Positions 43,062-50,370 of a stretch of 64,000 nucleotides of DNA are shown piece after piece (position 1 is the stretch's first letter; every line of letters begins with the position of its first letter). A program made the position numbers and the translations under genes. Under the pieces are notes generated by a model that was given only the letters and a program-made list of their open reading frames with translations, ran no database searches and was not told where the DNA came from. The stretch is from UBA974 sp002292405 (lineage in GTDB: Bacteria > Bacteroidota > Bacteroidia > Flavobacteriales_D > Sanyastnellaceae): positions 186,001-250,000 of the forward strand of contig CALTBR010000002.1 of the NCBI GenBank assembly GCA_943842425.1. The letters are read 5' to 3'.

Positions 43062-44153
43062 ATGAAACTACCTATTGTAAAATTTGCCAATGACAATTCA
43101 GGGTTTGGAAAAGTCTTGCGTGAGCGAGTTGATAAATATTTTACTGAATCTGGTAAAAATAGACATGGAGGGTTTCAAATGTATTTGAAGACGTTCATGA
43201 TGCTCGCACTTTATTTTATTCCTTGGGCTCTATTCACTTTCGGTGGGTTAGAAGGTAGTACGTTTTGGATCGCAGAAATTGTTATGGGATTCGGACTCGC
43301 AGGTATCGGATTAAATATTATGCATGATGGAAATCACAATGCTTATAGTAACAAGCCTTGGATTAACAAGCTTATGGGAAGAACCGTTGATCTTGTCGGA
43401 GGAAACGCTGAAATGTGGATGATACAGCATAACGTACTACATCATACTTTTACGAATATCGACGGATTGGACGAAGATATTTCTCCTGCTCCAGTTCTTA
43501 GGTTTAACCCCAACAATCGCCTCTATAAAATCCATCGTTTTCAACATATTTACGCTTGGTTTTTCTATTCACTAATGACTATTTTTTGGATGCTCCCTAA
43601 AGATTGGTTGTCATTATCTAGGTACCATAAGAAAGACTTAATTAAAATGACAGGAAGAAGTACCAAAAGTTTATTTTTTCAAATGCTTTCGACGAAGACC
43701 TTTTACTTTACATACTCACTTGTTTTGCCAATGATTTTCAGTGGTCTTCCATGGTATTTAATTGTTCTTGGATGGTTGGTTATGCATGCTGTTGCAGGAT
43801 TCCTTATGGCTATTATCTTTCAACCAGCTCACATAATGGAGCACAACTCCTTCCATAAGGCTGGTGATGATGGTCTTAAATTAGATACAACAAGACTTGA
43901 ACACCAGTTTCTAGCATCTGTTAATTTCGGAATGAACAACAAGATCCTGACATATCTATGTGGTGGGCTTAACTTCCAAATTGAGCATCACCTCTTCCCT
44001 AACATTTGCCACGTTCATTACAAAGCTTTGTCTAAAATTGTGAAGAAGACTGCAATGGAATTCGACCTTCAATACAAGGGAGAAATGACCTTTAGAGATG
44101 CTCTTGCATTGCATACTACTACTCTAAAAAATCTAGGTAGAAGTAGTCAATAA
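43062..44153 (+). CDS. fatty acid (acyl-CoA) desaturase
   Basis: 363 residues, a membrane di-iron enzyme. The three histidine boxes are HDGNH (in NIMHDGNHNAYS), HNVLHH (MIQHNVLHHTF) and QIEHHLFPN, which is the delta-5/6 front-end desaturase pattern. At least four spans are visible (about residues 45-90, 165-190, 210-255). The cytochrome b5 domain is absent. Such enzymes adjust membrane fluidity, often in cold growth. The gene is monocistronic with its own promoter. Confidence 0.9.
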   Translation: MKLPIVKFANDNSGFGKVLRERVDKYFTESGKNRHGGFQMYLKTFMMLALYFIPWALFTFGGLEGSTFWIAEIVMGFGLAGIGLNIMHDGNHNAYSNKPWINKLMGRTVDLVGGNAEMWMIQHNVLHHTFTNIDGLDEDISPAPVLRFNPNNRLYKIHRFQHIYAWFFYSLMTIFWMLPKDWLSLSRYHKKDLIKMTGRSTKSLFFQMLSTKTFYFTYSLVLPMIFSGLPWYLIVLGWLVMHAVAGFLMAIIFQPAHIMEHNSFHKAGDDGLKLDTTRLEHQFLASVNFGMNNKILTYLCGGLNFQIEHHLFPNICHVHYKALSKIVKKTAMEFDLQYKGEMTFRDALALHTTTLKNLGRSSQ

Positions 44154-44207
44154 TAACCACTGAATTACACTTATTTAATCTGTTTTACACAATTAAAATA
44201 AAAGTTG

Positions 44208-44215
44208 TAATTTTG
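44208..44215 (+). promoter_or_regulatory. Bacteroidota -7 promoter box before the helicase leader
   Basis: TAATTTTG fits TAnnTTTG, with TTTT at 44183-44186 about 21 nt upstream as a weak -33 partner. Transcription would begin near 44221, giving a leader of about 100 nt before the helicase ATG. Confidence 0.6.
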
Positions 44216-44235
44216 CACCGCGTTAAAAATTACGC

Positions 44236-44313
44236 ATGCGTGCTCCAGCCGTTGTCGGCACGCGCCACATGATGACTCGGCACGTTCTTCGTACACGTCA
44301 TCGTACGAGATAA
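44236..44313 (+). other. structured leader with 25-codon ORF upstream of the DEAD-box helicase gene
   Basis: An ATG at 44236 opens 25 codons ending at TAA 44311-44313. The peptide starts MRAPAVVG and then repeats Thr-Arg-His three times (TRHMM, TRHVLR, TRHRTR). The same DNA forms two hairpins: GCGTGC...GCACGC (44238-44263, with inner CCG/CGG) and TCGTAC...GTACGA (near 44289-44309). The helicase ATG is 10 nt after its stop codon. It could be a leader peptide with attenuation, a cold-shock-type structured 5' UTR, or both. No Shine-Dalgarno site is visible. Confidence 0.45.
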
Positions 44314-44322
44314 AGTTTTAAA

Positions 44323-46335
44323 ATGTCTTTTAAAGATCTAGGGTTAAATGAGGTAGTTCTTTCTGCCCTAAAACCACTCGGCTACGAAAACCCGACTCCA
44401 ATTCAGGAGCAAGCAATTCCCCACGTATTAGAAGGTAAAGATATACTCGGTAGTGCCCAAACAGGTACTGGTAAAACAGCTGCGTTCTCACTTCCTATAG
44501 TTCACATTCTCGCTTCTCGCCCTTCAAAAACTCAGGGTCGTTCAAAGCCTATTCGTGCACTTGTCATAACTCCAACTCGTGAGTTAGCATCACAAATCGA
44601 CGAAAACGTTCGCAACTATTGTAAGAGTTCTAATTTGAGATCTACAGTTGTTTTCGGCGGCATACCTCAACGTCGACAAGTTGAAGCTCTTCGTAGAGGT
44701 GTAGACATACTCATTGCAACACCTGGACGTCTTCTCGATTTATGCAATCAAGGACATATACGCCTACAAGATGTTGAAATTTTAGTACTCGATGAAGCTG
44801 ACACCATGCTCGACATGGGATTCATCCATGATATCAAGAAAATAATCAAGCAAACGCCTAATGAAAGGCAAACCCTATTCTTCTCGGCTACCATGCCGCC
44901 AAATATCCGAGAGCTTTCTTCTACAATTTTAAAAGAACCCATTCGGGTACAAATAGCTGCAGAGAGTTCTGCTGCAGAAACTGTAGACCAGAAAGTATAT
45001 TACGTTCGTCAGAACGATAAGAAAGATCTTCTTGTATACATTCTCGGAACAGATGAAATCAGTAATGCTCTTGTATTTACAAGAACTAAATTCGGGGCGG
45101 ATAAAGTTGTACGTCACTTACAAAGAAACGACATAAAAGCGGAAGCGATTCACGGTAACAAGTCTCAACCAGCTAGAGAAAAGGCGCTTAACAGATTTAA
45201 AAAAGGAAAAGTAAGAGTTCTTGTTGCTACTGACATTGCATCACGTGGAATTGACGTAGACGAGCTCAGCCACGTTGTTAACTTCGAATTGCCCAACCTC
45301 GCAGAAAGTTACGTTCACCGTATTGGGCGAACTGGCCGCGCTGGGAGGGAAGGAATAGCAATCTCATTTTGTAATGAAGGAGAAGAACGCAATCACTTAC
45401 GAGGTATACAAAAACTAATAGGTCGCGAAGTTGAACTTATAACAGATCAACCTTTCAATATGCCTATGGAACCAGTAGGAATGATTATGCCTAAAGGTGG
45501 TGGTAGTAAAAAGAGTAGAAATCGGGGTGGAGGCGGTGGAGGTCGAAGCTACGGAGGTGGCAGTGGCGGAGGTCGAGGTTACGGAGGAAGTTCCAGAAGT
45601 GGTGGGGCAAGAAGCGGTGGTGGATATCGTAACTCTGAAAGAGATGACAGACGATCAAGAAGTTCTTCATTCGGACCACCAAGCAAAAGAGGAGGTGAAA
45701 ATAAAGGGAGTTATTCTCGCGACAATAACGGAGGTAATGATAGAGACAACCGAGGTAGCGGCGGTAACGGATATGCTGCAAACAGAGGAAGTGACAATAG
45801 AGAGAACCGAGGTAGTGGCAGGGGCGGATATGCTGCAAACAGAGGTGGGAATAAAGAGAACCGAAGTAGTGGCGGGGGCGGATATGCTGCAAACAGAGGA
45901 AGTGACAACAGAGAGAACCGAGGTAGTGGTGGGGGCGGATATGCTGCAAACAGAAGTGGGAATAGAGAGAACCGAGGTAGTGGTGGGGGCGGATATGCTG
46001 CAAACAGAAGTGGGAATAGAGAGAACCGAGGTAGTGGCGGGGGCGGATATGCTGCAAACAGAGGAAGTGACAACAGAGAGAACCGAGGTAGTGGCGGGGG
46101 CGGATATGGTGCAAACAAAGGGGGTGACAACAGAGACAGCCGAGGTGGCGGTGGCGGTTATCGTGACAGTCGTAGTAGTGATAAAGACAGCCGAGGCGGG
46201 GGTGAAAGCCGTGGTCGGGGAGGTTTCAAAAGTGAAGGTCACAAAAAAGGTGGCTTCAAAAATAAAAAATTCAAAGGCGGTGGAGGCAACTCGAAACCCG
46301 GCTCTAAGTCTGGAGGAAGTTCCTTTAATAAGTAA
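44323..46335 (+). CDS. DEAD-box RNA helicase with repetitive Gly/Arg-rich tail
   Basis: 670 residues. The helicase core spans about 1-390: Q motif FKDLGL ... PTPIQEQAIP, AQTGTGKT (Walker A), PTRELASQ, DEAD (LDEADTMLDMG), SAT, ARGIDV-type RGIDVDELS, and HRIGRTGRAG. A low-complexity tail (about 395-670) has RGG/GGYAAN repeats likely to bind RNA and to be disordered. Homologues (DeaD/RhlE-like) unwind RNA in ribosome assembly, often in cold. It has a structured leader at 44236-44313. Confidence 0.92.
   Translation: MSFKDLGLNEVVLSALKPLGYENPTPIQEQAIPHVLEGKDILGSAQTGTGKTAAFSLPIVHILASRPSKTQGRSKPIRALVITPTRELASQIDENVRNYCKSSNLRSTVVFGGIPQRRQVEALRRGVDILIATPGRLLDLCNQGHIRLQDVEILVLDEADTMLDMGFIHDIKKIIKQTPNERQTLFFSATMPPNIRELSSTILKEPIRVQIAAESSAAETVDQKVYYVRQNDKKDLLVYILGTDEISNALVFTRTKFGADKVVRHLQRNDIKAEAIHGNKSQPAREKALNRFKKGKVRVLVATDIASRGIDVDELSHVVNFELPNLAESYVHRIGRTGRAGREGIAISFCNEGEERNHLRGIQKLIGREVELITDQPFNMPMEPVGMIMPKGGGSKKSRNRGGGGGGRSYGGGSGGGRGYGGSSRSGGARSGGGYRNSERDDRRSRSSSFGPPSKRGGENKGSYSRDNNGGNDRDNRGSGGNGYAANRGSDNRENRGSGRGGYAANRGGNKENRSSGGGGYAANRGSDNRENRGSGGGGYAANRSGNRENRGSGGGGYAANRSGNRENRGSGGGGYAANRGSDNRENRGSGGGGYGANKGGDNRDSRGGGGGYRDSRSSDKDSRGGGESRGRGGFKSEGHKKGGFKNKKFKGGGGNSKPGSKSGGSSFNK
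45769..46158 (+). repeat. tandem 54/57-bp coding repeats in the helicase tail
   Basis: About seven units, each encoding GYAANR followed by GSDNREN, SGNREN or GGNKEN and then a glycine run, at about residues 483-612. Unit lengths are 54 or 57 bp (18 or 19 codons), so expansion or contraction keeps the frame. Adjacent units are nearly identical in DNA. Confidence 0.88.
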
Positions 46336-46355
46336 TTAAAATCTAATTTGTATAT

Positions 46356-46377
46356 TATGCCATCTAAATTTGGCATA
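46356..46377. repeat. short inverted repeat in the helicase-TlpA gap
   Basis: TATGCCA and TGGCATA, seven-base arms with an 8-nt spacer, lie 14 nt before the ATG at 46392. It may be an operator, or a weak hairpin ending the helicase transcript; no T tract follows. Confidence 0.4.
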
Positions 46378-46391
46378 TAATAATTCGTAAA

Positions 46392-47852
46392 ATGAAACCT
46401 ATGACCTTGATTGTAAGCACTTTAATTTTTGTGCTATTTGCGTGTTCTGATAGCGCTCCAGCTCCTATTTCCAATAAAACAACGGCTTCTGAAATTGTGG
46501 CTTCTAACAATTCAGTAACTACAGACCAAACTGATGCCATTTCTCCACGGTATAAAAACGGGACTAACGATCAGAACAAAGGAGATAAAACTGGAATTGT
46601 GAGACTTCACGGCAACATTGCTGCAGCTTCAGGATCAATGATGTACCTCTACGAAACAGAAGCTAGAAATATTGCTCTTCTCGATAGTGCTAAAGTTGTA
46701 GGAGGTATTTTCAATTTCAATAACCTCGAAATAGGCAGAGGTATTTACGAGCTCGTTCTAAACGGAAAAGCAAATAACAAGACACAAATTATTCTTAATC
46801 CAGATGAAAGTGATGTTGACATTGATTTTAAATCAAGCAGATTAAACGGTAACAAAACAGCTCCTAGTTCTATAGAAAATACCGCTTGGTTTAAATACAT
46901 AACTCTTGAGAATAGGAATAAAAACGAAATCAAGAATTTAAGGAAGGGTATGAAAGACAGCCCTTACCGTTCAAGAATAGAAGAGCAAATAAAGGGGAAA
47001 GAGTTAGAACTCGTTCAAACTCAACACGAGATGATGGACACTTACTCTGGAACGTATTTTGCCAAGCTCATCTCTTGGAAGAATCCTATGTACCCTAACT
47101 CGCAAGGTAAATACTTCGAAGATCTGGATCCTCTCGACAACAGTCTGATCCATACTATGGCTATTAGTGATCGTATTCAAGGTATGATGGTTAAATTTAG
47201 CAAGGGTGAGGATAGTAGATTCTTCGCTTGCATAGATATGATCAAAGCACACTTTGAGCCTAACCCTAAAACTCTTGAGAGCGCACTTTACGCTATGCTT
47301 GACGGATTCTACAACACGGGCAAAGAAGATATATGCCAATACATACTAGATAACTACATCTTCGACGAGGACTGCGGTGCAGATTTAAGTGATGTTATTC
47401 GCCTTCGTGCTCAAGGAATTATCAACCTCCAAGTCGGCAAGACTCCACCTAATTTTAATATCGAAGAGTACAATGGAGGTAAAGTAAACTTAATGGAAAC
47501 AGCTGCGAAGAATCAGTACACGCTCGTCATGTTTTGGGCTTCATGGTGCCACAAATGTGAACAAGAAATACCAGTTCTTATACCTCTTTATTCAAAATAT
47601 AGTGGAAAAGGATTCGAGGCTATTGGAGTATCTATCGATCAAGCAAGAAAGAGCTGGAGGGATGTAATTGAAACAAAAGGAATGCAATACTTGAACGTAA
47701 GCCAACTTCAAGGATGGGACAGTCCTATTGTAAAAGATTATAAGATTACAGCAACACCCACTTATTTCTTACTCAACAGCAAAGGTGAGATTGTACTCAA
47801 GCCTAAGCGTATATATGAAGTGGATGCGTATATATCTCAAAACCTCAAGTAA
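46392..47852 (+). CDS. TlpA-like thiol-disulfide lipoprotein
   Basis: 486 residues. The lipobox is LFAC (Cys18). A DUF4369-like N-terminal beta domain (about 70-160; KTGIVRLHGNIAAASG) is followed by helices and a C-terminal thioredoxin fold with the active-site WCHKC (Cys386 and Cys389) in FWASWCHKCEQEIPVLIPLY. A cis-Pro region TATPTYFLL follows. It probably reduces or isomerises disulfides in the periplasm. Such proteins are numerous in Bacteroidota, and the specific partner is unknown. Confidence 0.87.
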   Translation: MKPMTLIVSTLIFVLFACSDSAPAPISNKTTASEIVASNNSVTTDQTDAISPRYKNGTNDQNKGDKTGIVRLHGNIAAASGSMMYLYETEARNIALLDSAKVVGGIFNFNNLEIGRGIYELVLNGKANNKTQIILNPDESDVDIDFKSSRLNGNKTAPSSIENTAWFKYITLENRNKNEIKNLRKGMKDSPYRSRIEEQIKGKELELVQTQHEMMDTYSGTYFAKLISWKNPMYPNSQGKYFEDLDPLDNSLIHTMAISDRIQGMMVKFSKGEDSRFFACIDMIKAHFEPNPKTLESALYAMLDGFYNTGKEDICQYILDNYIFDEDCGADLSDVIRLRAQGIINLQVGKTPPNFNIEEYNGGKVNLMETAAKNQYTLVMFWASWCHKCEQEIPVLIPLYSKYSGKGFEAIGVSIDQARKSWRDVIETKGMQYLNVSQLQGWDSPIVKDYKITATPTYFLLNSKGEIVLKPKRIYEVDAYISQNLK

Positions 47853-47860
47853 CGGTTGAG

Positions 47861-48748
47861 TTAAACCAACGACTCTTGATACTCTTCATGTACCTTGAGG
47901 ATGATCCCATCACTAAGACCCACTTTGGGGACTATTATCTCTTTAGCTCCTGCTAATTTCATGATGCGTAGATATATTTCTGCTGCAGGTATAATCACAT
48001 CAGCTCTATCTGGCTTTAGGCTGTATTTCTCAACCATTTCTTTAAATGGTTGAGCTTTTAAAGCTGCTGTTATTTTCTCGATTTTAGAAATTAATATTGG
48101 TTGATTTTTAGGGTTAAGTATAATGCGTTGTAGCCTATTAATATTACCTCCCGTTCCAATCGCTATTATCGACTCACCGTTTTCAGTCTCGTACTTTAAG
48201 AATTCCTCTACAGCATCCCATTCTCCATCTCTAACGATTCCTTTAATAACTCTTAGAGTACCTATCTGGAATGATTTGGCCCTCAATCTTTTGCCATTTC
48301 TTATTAAAGTCAATTCAAGAGAACCACCGCCAACATCAATATATAAATAGTCAGATTTTGATTTGAAAGAAGCAACACTGAAATTCCTAAATATTAAATC
48401 TGCCTCTTGCTGTCCATTGATCAGTTCAATTCTGATATTGGCCTCCTTCTTGACCATGTCAATGATATAATCAACGTTACCAGCCTCCCTCATCGCACTG
48501 GTAGCACAGACTTTAAACCACTCAATTTCATGAACGTCCATTAAATACCAAAAAGCCCTCATTATCTTAACCAAATTCCTAGCTTTCTTATCTGAAATAT
48601 TGCCAGTCTCAAAGACATCCTCCCCTAACCTTAAAGGAACTCTAGTAAAGCTTACCTTACTAACTCTCAAATGATCATTCTTCTCCACAATCTCTTTGAT
48701 TAAGAGTCTTACGGCATTGGTCCCAATATCTATAGCAGCAAACTTCAT
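47861..48748 (-). CDS. ppx: Ppx/GppA family exopolyphosphatase
   Basis: 295 residues of the ASKHA fold: AAIDIGTNAVRLLI (phosphate 1), CATSAMREAGN, YIDVGGGSLELTLI (phosphate 2) and AIGTGGNINRLQRI. Members hydrolyse polyphosphate or pppGpp. The protein lacks the extra C-terminal domain of E. coli Ppx, as in short bacterial forms. It is divergent from the peroxiredoxin gene; TATCTTCG on its strand (48785-48778) may be its promoter. Confidence 0.9.
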   Translation of the reverse strand: MKFAAIDIGTNAVRLLIKEIVEKNDHLRVSKVSFTRVPLRLGEDVFETGNISDKKARNLVKIMRAFWYLMDVHEIEWFKVCATSAMREAGNVDYIIDMVKKEANIRIELINGQQEADLIFRNFSVASFKSKSDYLYIDVGGGSLELTLIRNGKRLRAKSFQIGTLRVIKGIVRDGEWDAVEEFLKYETENGESIIAIGTGGNINRLQRIILNPKNQPILISKIEKITAALKAQPFKEMVEKYSLKPDRADVIIPAAEIYLRIMKLAGAKEIIVPKVGLSDGIILKVHEEYQESLV

Positions 48749-48794
48749 TATGAATATTCAGCAAAGAATTAATTCATCGAAGATAAGGAGTAGT

Positions 48795-48802
48795 TATCTT
48801 TG
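48795..48802 (+). promoter_or_regulatory. Bacteroidota -7 promoter box before the peroxiredoxin gene
   Basis: TATCTTTG is an exact TAnnTTTG, 27 nt before the ATG at 48830. Confidence 0.6.
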
Positions 48803-48829
48803 CGACATAATTTAAATATCATCATTATT

Positions 48830-49462
48830 ATGGCAGTATTAGTAGGCCAACCGGCACCCAAATTCACTGCTGCGGCAGTACTCAACGGATCAGAAATCGT
48901 TGACAACTTTACTTTAGAGCAGTACATTGACAACAAATACGTTATGTTTTTCTTCTACCCTAAAGACTTTACTTTTGTTTGTCCTACAGAACTACATGCT
49001 TTCCAGGAAAAACTATCAGAATTCGAAGCTCGCGGATGTACAGTAGTTGGTTGTTCAACCGACACAGCTGAAAGTCACGCTGCTTACTTACGTATGCCTA
49101 AAAATCAAGGAGGAATCGAAGGCATCACTTACCCACTTGTAGCAGACACAGCAAAGACTATTTCTTCAAACTTCGACGTACTTACAGGTATGTACGACTA
49201 CGATGAAGAAGGTAATCTAATCGCAGACAACGAACTTATCGCATACAGAGGGCTGTTCTTAATAGACAAAGATGGAATAGTACAGCACCAGCTTGTAAAT
49301 AACCTCCCACTTGGACGTAATGTTGACGAGGCTATCAGAATGCTAGATGCTCTTATCCACGTTGAAACTGTTGGTGAAGTTTGTCCTGCCAATTGGAGTA
49401 AGGGGAAAGAAGCTATGAGCGCAACCGACGAAGGTGTTTCTGGTTACCTCGCGAATAATTAA
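48830..49462 (+). CDS. 2-Cys peroxiredoxin (Prx1/AhpC-like)
   Basis: 210 residues from the ATG at 48830. The peroxidatic Cys51 lies in FYPKDFTFVCPTEL and the resolving Cys185 in GEVCPANWSKG, so it is a typical 2-Cys Prx reducing H2O2 and organic peroxides. An in-frame TTG at 48800 lies inside the promoter box and is discounted. No ahpF is nearby, so thioredoxin is the probable reductant. Confidence 0.92.
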   Translation: MAVLVGQPAPKFTAAAVLNGSEIVDNFTLEQYIDNKYVMFFFYPKDFTFVCPTELHAFQEKLSEFEARGCTVVGCSTDTAESHAAYLRMPKNQGGIEGITYPLVADTAKTISSNFDVLTGMYDYDEEGNLIADNELIAYRGLFLIDKDGIVQHQLVNNLPLGRNVDEAIRMLDALIHVETVGEVCPANWSKGKEAMSATDEGVSGYLANN

Positions 49463-49479
49463 ATAAAGTAATCAAATTA

Positions 49480-50370
49480 CTAGTTAGTCAACTTAGATTT
49501 ACCAGTTTTCATAGCTTTTAACTCAGACCATTTATATGGAATGGGTTCAGCTTGAACAGACAGCGGAATGTCAAGTTCTTTCAGAAAGTCCGACGCTATT
49601 TTATTGAATAGTTTCGGGCTTTCTATACTTACAACGTGACCACAACCTTTTATCACAGATAGCTTCGCTTCCTTCTGGCTAGATGCAAACTTCTTGGCAG
49701 ATCTGAAGAATATGTGATCTTGATCTCCCATAATTAAAAGACATTCTTTAGAAATCTGCCTGTTAACATACTCCTTTATAAGCGTAAAAAATGGTCTGTA
49801 TAATTCAACCCACTTTAAATATTCAGCAGTAGTCATTCTCATACTCTGCTTACGGAAAATATACCTACTCAATCGATGGTTTCTACGAGGTAAGACGATG
49901 ATACTGAACAGAGAATAAAACGCTCTAAATGGAAGTATATACGAGAGTAATTTACCGCTATACACAAAGGCATGCATGAACATACTGCCATCAAAAATAG
50001 CGCCGGCCATAACCATCTTATCAACCAAATGTGGCCTCAGCAAATCAAGCTTCTGTAATATCACCGACCCTATGCTTAAAGATAGAAAGTGAGCTTTCTC
50101 TATTTTAAGATGGTCAATAACTTTTATAATATCACAGGCTACAATATCGAAATCATAGGCTTTGTATTCAGGTTGAATATTTTTAGAGAATCCATGGTCT
50201 CGAAGATCTAATAATAGTAAGCGGAAATCTTTAGAAAAACATTCCACTTGAAATTTCCAGGTTCTGATTGACCCACCAGCTCCATGAACGAAGACAAGCC
50301 AAGGAGCCCCCTCCTTCCCAACTGTTTCATAGTGTAGTAAATCACGGAGAATATGATCTTTACTATCCAA
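49480..50370 (-). CDS. alpha/beta-hydrolase fold protein
   Basis: About 296 residues. The oxyanion segment VFVHGAGGSIRTW, DLRDHGFS, the nucleophile region FLSLSIGSVILQ and the C-terminal GCGHVVSIESP (His) fit the alpha/beta-hydrolase fold, with Asp in MGDQDHIFF. The elbow reads S-L-S-I-G where G-x-S-x-G is usual. The substrate is unknown. The start is a TTG at 50370 overlapping the valS stop by 8 nt, so translation is probably coupled. Confidence 0.8.
   Translation of the reverse strand: MDSKDHILRDLLHYETVGKEGAPWLVFVHGAGGSIRTWKFQVECFSKDFRLLLLDLRDHGFSKNIQPEYKAYDFDIVACDIIKVIDHLKIEKAHFLSLSIGSVILQKLDLLRPHLVDKMVMAGAIFDGSMFMHAFVYSGKLLSYILPFRAFYSLFSIIVLPRRNHRLSRYIFRKQSMRMTTAEYLKWVELYRPFFTLIKEYVNRQISKECLLIMGDQDHIFFRSAKKFASSQKEAKLSVIKGCGHVVSIESPKLFNKIASDFLKELDIPLSVQAEPIPYKWSELKAMKTGKSKLTN

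Noticed and set aside
44221..44322. tRNA or riboswitch in the helicase leader
   Set aside because: No cloverleaf, T-loop or known riboswitch core is visible; two simple hairpins and an ORF explain the region better.
45769..46158. CRISPR-like array
   Set aside because: The units are contiguous coding repeats without spacers, and no cas gene is present.
45491..46339. Long open frames in other frames and on the minus strand across the helicase tail (up to 280 codons)
   Set aside because: They are side effects of the GGYAANR-type tandem repeats, whose codon bias leaves several frames open. The helicase frame is the only one with a start, a domain and neighbours.
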